Of a DNA stretch of 64,000 nt, positions 11,831 through 25,000 are shown in pieces. The stretch is from Baylisascaris procyonis (Eukaryota; Nematoda; Chromadorea; Rhabditida; Ascarididae): NCBI GenBank assembly GCA_037389465.1, contig JAZARR010000066.1, forward strand, positions 62,001-126,000, in the 5' to 3' direction. Every line of letters starts with the position of its first letter. Within the stretch, counting starts at the first letter, position 1. The notes beneath the pieces are model-generated. The model saw nothing but the letters and a program-made list of their open reading frames with translations, made no database searches and was not told the origin of the DNA. Position numbers and translations under genes: made by a program.

Positions 11831-13460
11831 TTATTGAACTAGCCTTTCATCATGGATCTGGCACTGCTACTTCTCTCCACCGTGCGGAAATAGGAAGAAC
11901 CAACTGGTCGTCCCCATCGCTACAAGTGCAAAAAACCTGGCAATCCCTTTATGAGCTCAATTTTCTTGTTAACGGCTTAAACCGCTGCCAGATGGTCTCT
12001 GTCCACCCAGTGACAGCGAAGCGGATATGCGGAGAGGAGCTGGGCAAGCTAAAGCCACTAGGGGCGGAACGATGCGTACAACATTTTTTATGTGAATTGC
12101 AGTAGGTTGTAAAGTAAAACAGAGCACAAATGACTGATATTAACATACGGAGGTTATTTCTATAACTTCACGTAATTTGACGCTTTCCAGCCGCACCATA
12201 TTTGCTGCCAGCTGAATCATTTGAGATTGCCATCGTTTACCCCTCATTACGCCAGGTTTTGCCGAAAGACATCACTAATGAAACGACGTGGCTTCCTCAC
12301 TATTCTAGCTGCTTATTTGAATTCTTGGCAGCCATTTAGTATAACGGAACTTCATTGCTAAAAACTAAAATGAAAAAACTGTATAATCACTGTGCATCAT
12401 TATAACGAAGTGCTATTAAAGATTACTATTTCTAGATGTCGGTATAAGGCGTCAGTCATCCAACTCAGAATGTCAACTGCAGTGGTATACTGCTGAAAGC
12501 TGTGTTTTTGCTGTGTACCTCGCACTTTGCAATAGTGAAACCTGTAGGTATATTATTTGCACTCACAAAGGGTATTACGGCAATGACCTGTCGATGCGTG
12601 CCTATGTACGTATAAGTCAGCCTGTCGTTAGAGTAGTAAGACTCGAAGAATGCTGGAGCTAGAGTGTTGAGAAATTAAATGGGCGTAATCAACATTACAA
12701 GGTCGCCGATCACCAGTAATAGCAGAACGATGGCCAAATGCATCACTTTGGATGCGTTTTCGCATCCTTCACCCATCAGCACTAAAACACCTGCTGAAAG
12801 TTTTTATAAATTGTTATAATCACGAACTTAGAATTGCTCAAAACTAGCACATACAAGAGCACCTTATAAATGTGCTTACTGCGGACCAATGAGTCTTGTG
12901 GAGAGTTTTGCGACGGTTGGTTCTGCTAAAGGTGAACACATTACCTCGCATGTTTATAACTTGTTGACAGTTTATGAAACTAGATAATTCCGTGAACAGG
13001 ACTGTAAAAGTATATATAGCCAGTTGCTGCAGTACGCTTTTCCAGTAGTTTCGAGCGAATCGTCACGTTCCCAGATCCTTCAGACGTCTCGTGAATGGAG
13101 TTCCGAAAACGAAAGAAACGACTTTATATTCGCCTTATGGACGATTATGCTATTTCTCTATAACTATGCAATCAGGTTAGAGCGCTCCGAGAAATAGGGG
13201 CTCCATCAGCCATGGATTTGACCGCAACCACATTTCTTGGGGCTCCACGAGGATGCATTACCGTTCAAGGGTCACTGTACCCTTCGTCGTTGTTTTTAAC
13301 ATTGGGGGCATGGTCGAATTCTTTGAGTCTTGATTGTAACGCTACCGTCAAGAAAGGGCCGTGAGAATGTCGCTTTCTTGGGGAACTATGAATCTATTCG
13401 ATGTTCCGGGGGGCGGTTTCACCGCCGGTTCAACTCTTCTAGAGAGCCAGTAATAAGTTA
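11830..13460 (+). other. GC-rich open islands, possible unassigned plus-strand exons or structured RNA
   Basis: Three stretches stand out from the AT-rich background. 11894-12075 follows GGAAATAG, is open for 60 codons (contains QKTWQSLYELNFLVNGLNRC) and has a possible TGC|GTACAA donor; the frame stays open to TAG at 12103. 12191-12339 follows CTTTCCAG and is open for 48 codons (contains LPAESFEIAIVYPSLRQVLP). 13176-13360 follows GCAATCAG, is open for 61 codons (contains REIGAPSAMDLTATTFLGAP) and ends at CC|GTGAGA. I do not recognise the protein, and I could not join the pieces consistently. The last stretch also holds short perfect inverted repeats, so a non-coding RNA is possible. Confidence 0.25.
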
Positions 13461-15160
13461 GTGTGTTTTCTGCTTACTTTAGCTCGACTTCAGATCGTAT
13501 AGACTTAACAAGAAAATCATTGCCGAAATTTCTAGAGATATTAATATACATCTAGAAAAAAGTGAAAGCATGATGTTTCGAAGCTATCGGACCATTCATT
13601 TGAATAGATATGAGGGAGTTCAAAGTCGTTTAGGAACCAAATGTTTATTTCTCTGAAAGCATTGCAATCAATCAACGATGAAAACGAATGCATTAAAACA
13701 GAATAATCTTTATTCATTGAAGAACAAAGAAGACTACAATGAAGCAATGGAGGATAACATTAACAAAATGCTAATTTAAATTTTGGAAGAAAAATAAGAC
13801 AAATAAAAAGTATCTTTCTAAGAAAGAGCGAAATATATAAATAATAAAGAAATTCAATTAAAAATTTCGATGCATAGACAACAACAAAATAAATTTGTAA
13901 GTGCAATTCTTACTTGAACATAGAAAACAGAATGGCAAACCTTCGCAAATGATTTGTCAAATAATTCTAGCACTTATCAAAATGCATCACACCTTAAGAA
14001 AAAATCCTATACGTTTCTTGTGTATTCGTCATTTCTTTTCTATACACCACTTCTGCTCTTCTCACCCTTAAAAAGGAAGACCATCGATTTTGTTAGAAAA
14101 GTTACTGTTTATTGTCGATCCTCAGATCTTCCCACCCTTAATTCTGTGTTTGAAGGGTTGGATAAATTATCTGTTAATGGGACTTACTGGAGCTCTTTAA
14201 AGGATACCCGAGAAAATTTCCGCCACATTTAACACCATCATCACATCGACATCGACAACAAATAACACCTCCATGAGTTCTACAAATACCAATAACTATC
14301 CGATAACATTAACACTAAACAAATCGCCTACAACCTCTAGACTTATAATATAAACAAACAAACACTTTCAAATATAAGTTGTTTTGGTGACGCTGAAACC
14401 TGAGATTACGATTCCATATAAAAGCAATACGATATGGGGCTTAAATTATTGCCACGTCAAACTACGATCTCTTCTTTTCCCTCCCCGTAGAAATTATTCA
14501 TCGAGAGTATTGAGTCGCATTTGTAGCGTTTATAAACAGATCCATTCTTTCACTAAACTTTCGACCGTCAGCTGTGGGTGCTACCTATCACAATCAGCGA
14601 CCGTGTTTTGCTGGCTGACGTCTATAGGAAGCGGATGCCTCGCCTCGAAATAAAGGGATGAAACGGAAACATGCACATATAGGAATTGTAATACAGAAAT
14701 GACATCGCAAACAAAGTGGTTTTGAAATAAAGCATTTGTCTATATTACTAATGACGTCGTTGTTGCTTTATGTGAGCAACTAAGAGGGAATGTTATTTTC
14801 GGTTTTTTTCTACCTCACAGCTTTCAAACGCCAATATCCTCAAGAATCAACGTGATCGAAGAAACTTACAGGTTTAAAACCTCAAAAGAAAACTAAAAAG
14901 TCCATGAAAAAAGCTTTGAGCGGCGATGCAAACGAAATGGTTGATATTAGAAGGTCGGAGGTCTTGAAATTCCACGCATTTGTCAAAAACACATCAATGC
15001 AAAAACCTCTATTTAACACAAAAGAAATATAAACAACAAATGTTTCAAAGAAACAATAACATGAGACGGCAACAATGAAAGTTTCACTCAATATAATTGA
15101 ATTTAAAAAAAATCAAAATATCCTTGACGATAGAGTCAAATCGTTTGCAATTTAGTGCAT
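13461..15160. other. Intergenic, no gene recognised
   Basis: AT-rich DNA downstream of GNPDA. A short GC-richer patch at 14560-14640 has an inverted repeat (CGTCAGC/GCTGACG) and a 33-codon open frame ending in TGA, but nothing identifies it. Confidence 0.45.
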
Positions 15161-16854
15161 TTAATCTTCGATAAGTTTGAGATGGTGTTGCATAAGTCCT
15201 TTGAAATATTTCACTGTTTTTACCTTTAATTCGAGTGTTGCATCCTCATCGGCAAGAAATATTGTTAATGGATGCATTTGGAATGCCGATACTGTCCACA
15301 TATGAGAGACACCCTCCTCTATCGCTTTGTGCAATGCGAACGCTTTATGTGCACCCGTTATGAGGATCATCACCTATTGAAATGCATTCATTAGCACTTA
15401 GTTCGGTAATTCTTCAATGTTTCTTTTCTTTGTTGCTAGTCAATGGTATCAACCATAAGGGAAAAAGGAACAGATTGATGAGGTGCGATGAAACCTGGGG
15501 ACTTACCTGCCTGTTGTATTCGATCTCTTTAAAATGCAGCGGTCGAAAGCAATAGTATCCGCAATAAGCGTCAGATAGAACACCTTGTTGCTGCATTCAA
15601 CCCTAACGGCATTCTAATAACCGAAAACAGCGAAGATTAAAACATATTCATATCAGCAGATATGCTTATCGTTTTCACAGTTTTGACTCCCGCATTCACT
15701 CATCGCTTACCTGTCCCACCTATATATCATAACAGGCCAGGAAGCACACAGAGTTTGGCAATTTCCAATATAATCACCATCCCTAAGCACCACATCTATT
15801 TTGCATCATATTGATGTCATCTATTGTCACCTGAGAACAACTACAGTCATTTTGCAGCATCACAACGAAAGCATATTTCGTCGTAATGCATTTGCCTCGA
15901 GAAGATAACCATTCAAAAAATTCCGTCTAAAAATTGTTGGGCGGAATTTTACAGGTTGTTTTGTTCTTGAACTTTCCAAGAAGGATAGCATCCATAATGT
16001 CGAAACTTCACCGCTGACGCATCATCGCAATAATATCATAGTGAGAATCTAATGCTTAAGATACGCAATCGTCGTTGATATTATCACATAATCAGATCTT
16101 GATTTATATTGAATTGCAGTTATCAATTCCATTAAGGATAATTCAAAATATTCACCTCATGTGCATCCATAACGGTCGCAACGCCTACTGTCAATGCTTG
16201 TGTAGGTACTTGACTCATATCATCGCTGAAGAAACGAGCGTTCGCCTTAAAACATTCTTATATTAGTAATTTTCCTTCATTCAAAAAGATAAATCGACAA
16301 TTACAGCTCTAAATTCGAGAGTTGATGTTGAGACAAATTTATTCAGGATTTGGCATTAAAAATTACATTAAATATTTTGCAAAATTTCGCTACAATAAAA
16401 GAGAAGAAGAGAAAAGAATCCTTTTGGGATATCAGAAACTTTTCAAAAAACTTCCCGAGATTTCTGTATTGCTTTAGTGAACGTCAAACGACATAACATA
16501 TATAATATGAATATCTACTGAAATTTATAATCATGTTCCTGGTTAAGTAGGGCTTTTGCATAGAACTGGTCAGAAAGAAAGCACATCATTTGTAGTAGAC
16601 TTGGATGAACGGTCAGACTAGAGTTAGAATACGAATGGATTCTCCCGCACGTTGCTAATTTATGTAACTGGTTCAGGTAAAGGGAAAGCAAAAGCGCATA
16701 TCGTGCCCATTTTCTTGTGTGCTTCTTCCACTGTTTCAACTTAGCTATCCTAGTTGTTTTCCAACCTTAAGTTCGGTTACTACATAGAAATTCAGCACAA
16801 GATTCTGGAATAATGATAGAAGGAAACTTCGATCCCTTTCAATTATTTAAATGT

Positions 16855-16907
<53 letters not shown>

Positions 16908-19900
16908 TACGAACAACAAGAAAAATGAGCGAAAGATTGGCCAACCACAATAGTTTCCTGAGCAAGCGTTTTAATACGAGTTCGGGAGGCCAGACTGCTA
17001 CCTGGTTCATTGAACGCTATGTGACCATCTGGACCAATACCTGCAGAGAAAATTATTTTCTGAATGAAAAAAAAACTATAAAATGGTCGGAAATGAGGTT
17101 TCAAATAAAATTAAGTCTTTTAAAGACCAGTTAAATATTTCTAAAAGAACAAAAATTGTCTATTTTCTTACTATTTAAGCTAGTCTTCCATCAGTGAGCA
17201 GTTCTTATGATGAAGATTAAAAGAAAACCTCCAATGAAAAGTTCAATGCCACCAGCTTCTTTGATCTTCTTTTCGTAATCCTCACATTCCTTCGCTAAAT
17301 CCTTTGCATTCCCGTCAAGGATATTGACATTTGCTGGATCGATATCGATATATCGGAAGAAATTGTTAAACATAAATGAATGATAACTTTCTGGATGGTC
17401 ACGTGGCAAACCTGAAAAAAATGAAACACAACATTTATCCAATTACCACATTTTCCATCCACCCAACAATGTACTTTTCCATTTGTACCGTATCGTTAAG
17501 CGCTCTTTGAGCAGATTTTCGATAAACATTGGGAATGGAAATGGTGAAAAGAACGACAATGAGGATTAAAACGAAATATATCGGCTAATATAATAGTTTC
17601 TCCTCTACAATATCAACGTAATAAATCCTTTTCGAATTGTGTCCCATTCTTTCTTCTTCCTCTTCCCCCTCCCCTTTCTCTAATAAGATGGTAAACTATA
17701 TATTGTTAGGCAATGAATAAACAATGGGAAATATCGAAAATTTTTGCATTTTCACATGAATGTTGGAAAATATTTTTAAAAATGAAAAAAATTTCAAAGA
17801 AAAATCATCTGAAAATTAAAATTCTTAGCGCTCTGCTGCTCACGAAGCACAAAACATGCAAAGAAGGAAGTTAAAAAAAATTTGAATTGCTGTGTTAGCC
17901 GAAGAACTGAAGATGAGAATGTGCAGATAATTCAGATGTTTTATAAGCGATCACCTTTAATGACATATAGGCAGGCGGATGATGTTTTCAGCAGCGTTGT
18001 TTGGTTTAAAAAAAAGCCGAACAAGTTTCACGTATTCCTATTCAAAAAGAATCAACGATAGAAGGGTATAATAAGCGATGCACGAAATGCATATAGAAAC
18101 GGATTGAGGAAAGTCGTGGACGACAAAAAAAAATAGAAGTTTGCATGTCAGCGGATTTTACTCTCTGACCAGTTCACCAAAAAGAAATGGGATAAAGATA
18201 GCAATCTGCAACTTACTACCAAAAGTGTAGACTAGTAAAACTTCCGAAAATTGAGGATGGGAGGGGGAGGGGGAGAGATGAATCATCCATTTGTGAGTCT
18301 GGTAAAAAGCGATGGATTTCAACGTGTTGGATATCTGCAGAAAAATTAAATAATTTAGCAAATTGATAAGCATAGATGATCTTAGCATTAGATACTGCAA
18401 TTAACCTATTACGCCTTTATCGGTAAAACTCTGATGTAATTTGAGCTAAATTATGCAACTTTTGATGCATAACAAAATTAAGACCAACCCAGATCCTAGA
18501 ATGCAAAAGCTTGATGAAAGCATCGATAATGCAGAAATTTCTAAGCATAATCCGATTCGATCGATCATCCACCCTCAACCAAAATGGAGCAAACAAATTC
18601 AATGTTCGACATAGAAAATATCATAGAAAATTCAATGTACCCACTCCTTTCGCTCCTCTCCTCCACTCGCTCGATGCTAAATTCTTACATGCAAATTTTT
18701 TTTATTCATTCTTACAATCTAAGACATGCGTTTCCATGTAGACCAATAAAGGAATCGCTTCTGATTTCTATTATATAAGCAAATAAATTAAAACTCGTTT
18801 TTTAGAATACACGAGGCTGGTGATGAATACTGAAAAAGACATGACAAGAAGAGGTGAATTTCGGAAAAGCCCGAGCAGGTTACAGAAATGGTATATTATT
18901 ACCTTATGTTTACGTTTAGCTAAGCCCAGCGCTTGACAAGTTCGTGTTCATACATAAGAAATTGATTTAGAAAGATCAAAGGGGGAGCTGGAAGAGAATT
19001 TTTTCTGAGGGCACCGTTTTTCTTTGTTTGTACTTTCGGAATTGTAGCGTTGCCAACTTTCAAAACCAGATTTCAATTACAGAAAAAGTTGTATTTAGAT
19101 TTATTTGAAAAATATTTCAAACTTTCCTGTCGTTCTTTTCAAAGCTATTAACGCACTTCTGATGTTAAATTAATTAGAGAGGACGTTCTTATGAGGGAGA
19201 TGAATAGCGGTTAACAATGTAATAGTTATTTTTAAGACAGAAGTATACTTGAGCGGCTTATAAAAAAGACATGGTGTATTTCAGGATGGAATCAGTGAAC
19301 TTCGCGAAAATCGGTTTATAATTTTATGGTGGCTATAATAGAAAACTGATGTATTCAGAAAAAAATTCAAGAGTGAGGTTTGAGAAACCATTAGTGACTA
19401 AGATATTACGATATTTCGCATTTCAAGGCTTCAGAGGCGTCGGAAGACACCTTCGACGTTCACTCACCGCAACTGATCAAAGAATTTATGATACTCGACA
19501 TTATCCCTCGGAACCGTAAAGGGGGTGTAAGAGAGGAGGAGGATGAGGAAGCAGACAGTCGCCAGCACTCCCCTGCATTCTCCTCGATACACCTTTGATG
19601 CGTAGCAGTCACGCAGTCTCAATTTCCAAACAAATAAAACCGAAAAGAGTAAATGAGAACTAACCAACATATTCATCCATATTGAACGTCTTCACATATT
19701 TGAATGAGACTTTTCCTTCTCTATATAATTCAATCAACTTTTTGTACATCCCCAACGGAGTTGAACCTGCAATTACAGTATAATCACTTATATGCGAACA
19801 ATATCATTACTATTTATATAACATTATCACTGACTGTTACTACTGTTACTGATGAAGACATCGATCGGTGACGCTTGGTGAAACAATGCATTTGCCGTAT

Positions 19901-21113
19901 GATGGCTTTCTCCACTTCCTTCCGGTTCATCTCAAATTTCCGATCATTTCCACGCAGATAAGCTCAGCCACGAGTTTCCTTTATTGTAAGGAAGGTAGAT
20001 GTTACCTGAGGCGAGTAAGCTCGCATGAATGTACCTTAGATTTTAGCGCTGATCTTTTGGGCTCATTTTTGTTAGAGGTTTAGTGTTCGCTTTCTAATTT
20101 TTTAACACATCTCGACATTACAATTCGTGTTCATCGATTTCATTCTTTCCTGTGTGTCGGATAAATTGTTAAAAAAATTACAAAGAATTCTAATTTACGA
20201 AAGCTTATAAAATATGAATACAGCACATTGCAACTATTCCAGAAATACAAACATTCGAACTCAAACTCAGGCATTAAAGCATTGATAATATACGTTTTTT
20301 TTTCAGCTTTTTTTCAATATCGATAGAGGAGATTTATATGAATATATCTAAACAAAAAATTGAGCAATATCTTATGCATGCTTACGCATCTATGGCTCAT
20401 GTTATCGTGACTTATAATATCGGCCTGCTGCTATTATATTACTTGTAAATAGGTTGTAAGAATAAATTGTGGAGTTGTAAGCCTATTTTAGATGTTGTTA
20501 GAAAGAAGACAAAAAACTTTTAAAACTATAGTAATTCAGTAAGCAACGATGAGAACATAGCGGAAATGTGTCACGTCTAAAGAGATCACCGCGTGGTGGA
20601 CTCTCTTTCAAATAAACACCTAACATAGCTCACGAAAAACGTAATCCCACAGGATTCTACTGATATAACAAACAAGTAAGGATCCAAGATCCGTCATTGG
20701 TTTGGATACATGCTCATTATATCTAGATTCCTTAAATGATTTAGAGCAAACTTACATTCAACACATTAATACTGAGCAAGGAGTGAGCTAATGCTGAGAA
20801 TCTAGGTCATGAACGTTCATTTCTGACTCATAAGAAGTTTTGGCCACTTTGTGACTTCACCGCAACTATTTACCCTTTTTTCGGCTCCTCGGGAGGATCT
20901 GTTTACCGATTGCTGACATTTTTGAAAATACTCTGCGAATGGATTTCAAATGTCCCGTCCTCGTCCATAACACGAAGCAAATGCAATACCTGTTGGCAAG
21001 CCGAGAGTGAAGAATCGTTCAGGTCCAGGATTGAAGTCGAGAATGCGCTTTCGAACATAAAGAGCTGCAAACTCTGCCACCTTGTCGGCATCTTCTTGAA
21101 TAATCAACTTCAT
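15161..21113 (-). CDS. GNPDA: Glucosamine-6-phosphate deaminase (isomerase), complete, six exons, 268 aa
   Basis: Cytosolic enzyme converting glucosamine-6-phosphate to fructose-6-phosphate plus ammonia, linking amino-sugar catabolism (including chitin and glycan turnover) to glycolysis. Exons in coding order: 21113-20990, 19766-19665, 17411-17229, 17040-16946, 16245-16156, 15373-15161. All phases agree and total 269 codons including the stop. The start [15 protein letters not shown] matches the family N-terminus, and the length is close to the usual 265-290. Catalytic residues fall at the Escherichia coli NagB numbers: Asp72 in [17 protein letters not shown], and Asp141, His143 and Glu148 in [18 protein letters not shown]. 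The phosphate loop LGLPTGSTPLG spans the first junction. The C-terminal exon carries [20 protein letters not shown]. One oddity: ALTVGVAT instead of the usual ALTVGVGT. Exon 4 may end at 16946 (donor GTTGGC) or three bases earlier in coding order (donor GTGGTT). Confidence 0.97.
16690..16740 (+). repeat. Dispersed ~50-bp repeat, copy A
   Basis: Begins AAAAGCGCATATCGTGC and ends near TTCTTCCACTGTTTCAAC. It aligns over its length with copies at 28140, 38604, 43899 (minus) and 62265. It lies in GNPDA intron 4, antisense to the gene. Confidence 0.6.
16857..16907. repeat. (TA)n microsatellite in GNPDA intron 4
   Basis: About 25 uninterrupted TA units inside the intron between exons 16946-17040 and 16156-16245. 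Probably polymorphic in length. Confidence 0.95.
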
Positions 21114-21134
21114 CCCTTATGAATCGAAACACCT
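21114..21134 (-). promoter_or_regulatory. 3' splice site and 19-nt leader just before the GNPDA start
   Basis: On the minus strand, TTGCCTGCAG precedes 19 nt and then ATG at 21113. The spacing fits spliced-leader trans-splicing, with a 5' UTR intron as the alternative. It supports the chosen start. Confidence 0.4.
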
Positions 21135-21845
21135 GCAGGCAAGCTCCAAAGTTAAACGAATCCGATGAATAACTTGCATATATGACTCAAGCATACATGA
21201 CACATGCGTAGAATACTACCAAATTGCGGATGTCCCTTGTGTCATTAAGGTTCCCCAGGAATGACATATTTAGAAGACTGTAAGTAAAGGTGTATGAGTT
21301 CATGACATCCAAACAGCTCTTTATGTTCATAGATTGACGTGAGAATTACGGAAGCGCAAGACCAGCTGAATTTCATTTAAATATGGAAATGGATATAATT
21401 CAACAAGATGATCCCCAAGTTAATAACTAAACGAGCGATCGATCATACAAATTCCAACAGAACATGCAAAGTTGACTGATTGGCGTAACACTTAAGCGAG
21501 CGATCCGCGGTGTTTACGCTAATGAAGTATGCAAAATTCTACTGCATGACAGTTAAATGGGTGGAAACTATGTAAGCGATTAATCGAATATGTAAACAAG
21601 CGGCAGACGAACAAACAGACAGACAGACAAATATCGACACTTTTTAAAATGAACATTCAATAGCCATTTGTGATAAGGTCGACCATTCGATATGTGAATC
21701 TCAATGAACGATTGATTTTAATTGAATGGGATAGATAACATTCGTCTTGCTTTTATCTTTGATATGTTGAACTTGCCAACTAGTTCATTTCAGTGATTCA
21801 TGTGGACACATATCAATTATGCTAGTTTAAACGTAGGCAACTGTA

Positions 21846-22050
21846 CATATTATGCAAATTTAGGCGATAGGCAAGTTATGGCAATTATGTGCAATTTAGG
21901 CGATGGCAGCTATGTCAATTATAAAAACTTTAGCGACGACAATTACTATCGATTACGCAAATTTAGAGCGATAAAGTTACATTAATCATGCAAAAATTCG
22001 ACGATGACAATCATGTCTTCTATGCAATTTAGGGGATGATAGCTATTGCA
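21846..22050. repeat. Diverged minisatellite, ~34-bp unit, about six copies
   Basis: The motif ATGCAAATTTAGGCGATRRC recurs with changes near 21852, 21889, 21921, 21955, 21988 and 22021, a spacing of 32-37 bp. Units are followed by a variable TATGnCAATTA-like segment. The short open frame across it (NLGD/NFSDD-type repeats) is a by-product of the repetition. Confidence 0.7.
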
Positions 22051-25000
22051 TTATACTGCATATTATGCGTCCAAAAACTGTTTTATGGGATGAGGAATTT
22101 TCCTTGCAAACATAAATTTGTATGTTCCATATTAAAGAATGTCATGAGTCTCTTTCCAATTAAAGCTGTTGTTGCAGCTCTTTTATATAGACATAAAGCT
22201 ATGCAAGGACCAACCTCAAATCCCGTAATGTATCGAACGAAATTTTGAAGGTTACAAATTCCCAAAGAATTAAAGAAAGCGATTAAAGTTTTACTGCTGG
22301 CGGGGATGGGGAGTGAGGATAGAAGGAAATTGTTTTCTCCAAAATTTTGGTAGACTAAAACAACACATATAGCGCACACATACAATTTTATACACTCTGC
22401 GATATTATGCATATGCAAATAAATTCCTACTAAGTTATTTACTGTTCTTTTGATTTAATCGAAGATGTTGCGCCATAAGAATCGACAATGAACACGAGGG
22501 TGGTCATATTGGGAAAATTTTTAGCAGTTAAGGGAAAGAATCTGCACATCTACAAGCCTCTGAAAGGCTTCGCATAAAGGTGTTTAGACGTTTTGGTGGC
22601 AATGCACTATTCACATGTCACTGAAATATTCAAGTCACATATGAGCAATTAACTTCTGGCAGCAGCAAATTTCGAGATTTTTGAGCTGGAGGAACCAATC
22701 AGATGGTAAACAAGCAAGTAAGAGGCAGGTTTGAAATTTTTAATGGATAATAGAAAAGTAAGATTTTCGTAAAAATTCAAATTTTGTCACAAAAAAATTC
22801 AAGGCAAAAAAAATAGATTTTCCAATTAGTGGATCGCAAATTTCGGTCAAAAATAGTCAACTGTAAATCTGATCGGCAACAGGGAAATATGAAATCTTGT
22901 GGAGACACCAATGGACTTCATAGCTTTCATTGTCTTTGCAAATGCGGTCTAAGCAATGAACTCAGGACTTAGGCACATTGAAAAGGCGATTTAGCACTCT
23001 GCCATATATCGCAGCATTATTCATCCATTTTATAAAGCTTGAAGGATATTGCTAAACGCCTTGCAAATCAACTCATCCGCTTCGTAAATTGGGTGAAAAC
23101 AAAAGGAAGGACAGCTTCTATGGGGATGGTCACAAAACAGAATAAAAAACAAGTCGCCTAAATGCTTTGGCTAAGTTTTCCAGAAAGAAGTGATGCAACT
23201 CGGTGAAACGTTTAACGAACAGGCATCTTGAGGTGCATCTTTAAAGCATGCTTCATCAGAGCATAGGACGACAGAGTGCAGACATAAATCGACAGAGATG
23301 TAAGGCGGGTGAGTAGTTCCCACGTAGCTTTCCATAGCAATGCAAGTGGAAAATACGCGGGCACGAATTACGGGAAGTAGATGTTAAATGTTGTTTACTA
23401 TTCGAAAGGAGCGAACGGATGGGGATTTCGTTGAAACGAAACAGGCGGAAATCGCAAACGAAAGAATTTCTTCCCTCAAAGCAATTTTCAATTTGCAAAA
23501 AAAGCAAAAAAATCGTTGAAATATTTTGTTAAAATTTTGAAAAAATGCAACACTATTAAAGAGGCTGAAATTTTCTTCCCGAAAAATATTCCTATAGGAA
23601 AATAATTTTTCATCTAAGCTAAGAAAGTTTTTTTTCTCGAGAGCAGAGTATTGTAAAAATTAAACTGGCTACCTCACTTCTTGGAATTCGTTTGTATTTT
23701 CGAGTTTATTCGAACGATTGTTTGATGCTGTGAAGTAAGGAAACAAAATCATTTAGCATGTTATTTGTTCCCATCCCCTCCAGGGGGAATTTCCGGCATA
23801 GTTCTCGCATGAAGGGGAAATCATTTCCAAAAAAAAAAAGAATTTTTCATCACAATAAATCATCGCTTTCAGAAGTCGAATATAATATTACCATTGATTT
23901 GAAAGCATTACGTGCCTATGCGTTGAATATAATTTATACAAATGAACAGCCAACCTATTCCTAACTAATAACTTTGCCAACCGATTACAGTCATCTTTGA
24001 GACTCTGTACCGGGTGTTGTTATATGCAACAATACGATACGACCCTAATGGCTCGAAATTTGCAGCAACAATCGAAACAACTCACACAACAGCACTCAAA
24101 CATAAAGCAATGACAACTCACATTCGTCGTGCACGAGAAGTGAACGCAACTTTAGTTGGATGAAATTGTAAAATGATCTGTCAGCAATTCGGCTGATCTA
24201 GTTTCAGGGCATCCAACACCTCATTTGATTATTGCAGTATTCGGATTGATCGGCCAAACTTTAAGTTTAGATCCGCCCACCAGAAAGGTTTCTATGGTTA
24301 ATTCAAAGATAATTGACAAATGAATCGAAAGCCGACGGCGATCTTTAGCTCGCCAATTGCTTTGATGACCTCTCATTCAGCTTCTTAAGGCAAAGAAAGC
24401 GGAAATAACTGTCAACACATCAAAAATATCATTGCTTATTTGTACTACGGCCATTTCCGCCCCAGACCTTCCTATAGAATAAATTTCTCCCACGTACATT
24501 AATTTATACCTTGGCAAAGGGCCTAATGTTGCAGAAACCGTAGGGATGTTGACTTACGAGAGGAAGTAAGCAGTGGTCGTTGCCACATGAGGCTTTAAGG
24601 TAAACACAGTCAGCTTGTAAGCACATCAGAGAAGACAAAGTGGCCATTGCTGAACGTGATGATAAGGTGGGGCGATACCTCCATCACACATACACATCAC
24701 GTATATATACAAGGTGATAAGCAATTGATGAGTGCTAATTAATTTACAAAAAAAGAACTATATAAATGCTTATTAGTTTCTAGCTATATTGTTTGTCAAT
24801 ATTTTATCGAGTAAATTTAAATACTGAAAAATTTGAAATTTATAAAAGTTAATATGACTCAATTTTTCGTATATTTTGATGATGGGCAGTAAAATTTTTG
24901 ATATAAGACTTATAGTGATGAATATTCAACGAATAAAAGAAATATATAATAGCTATGAAAATTGTTATAAAGCGTCAAATGTTTAAAAATTAATTCAGTG

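Noticed and set aside
14568..14652. Open frame ending ADVYRKRMPRLEIKG, considered as the end of an XRCC1 BRCT domain
   Set aside because: The conserved Trp and hydrophobic pattern of BRCT do not line up.
19464..19676. Minus-strand open frame in GNPDA intron 2
   Set aside because: Joining exons 2 and 3 without it gives the exact family sequence; no support for an alternative exon.
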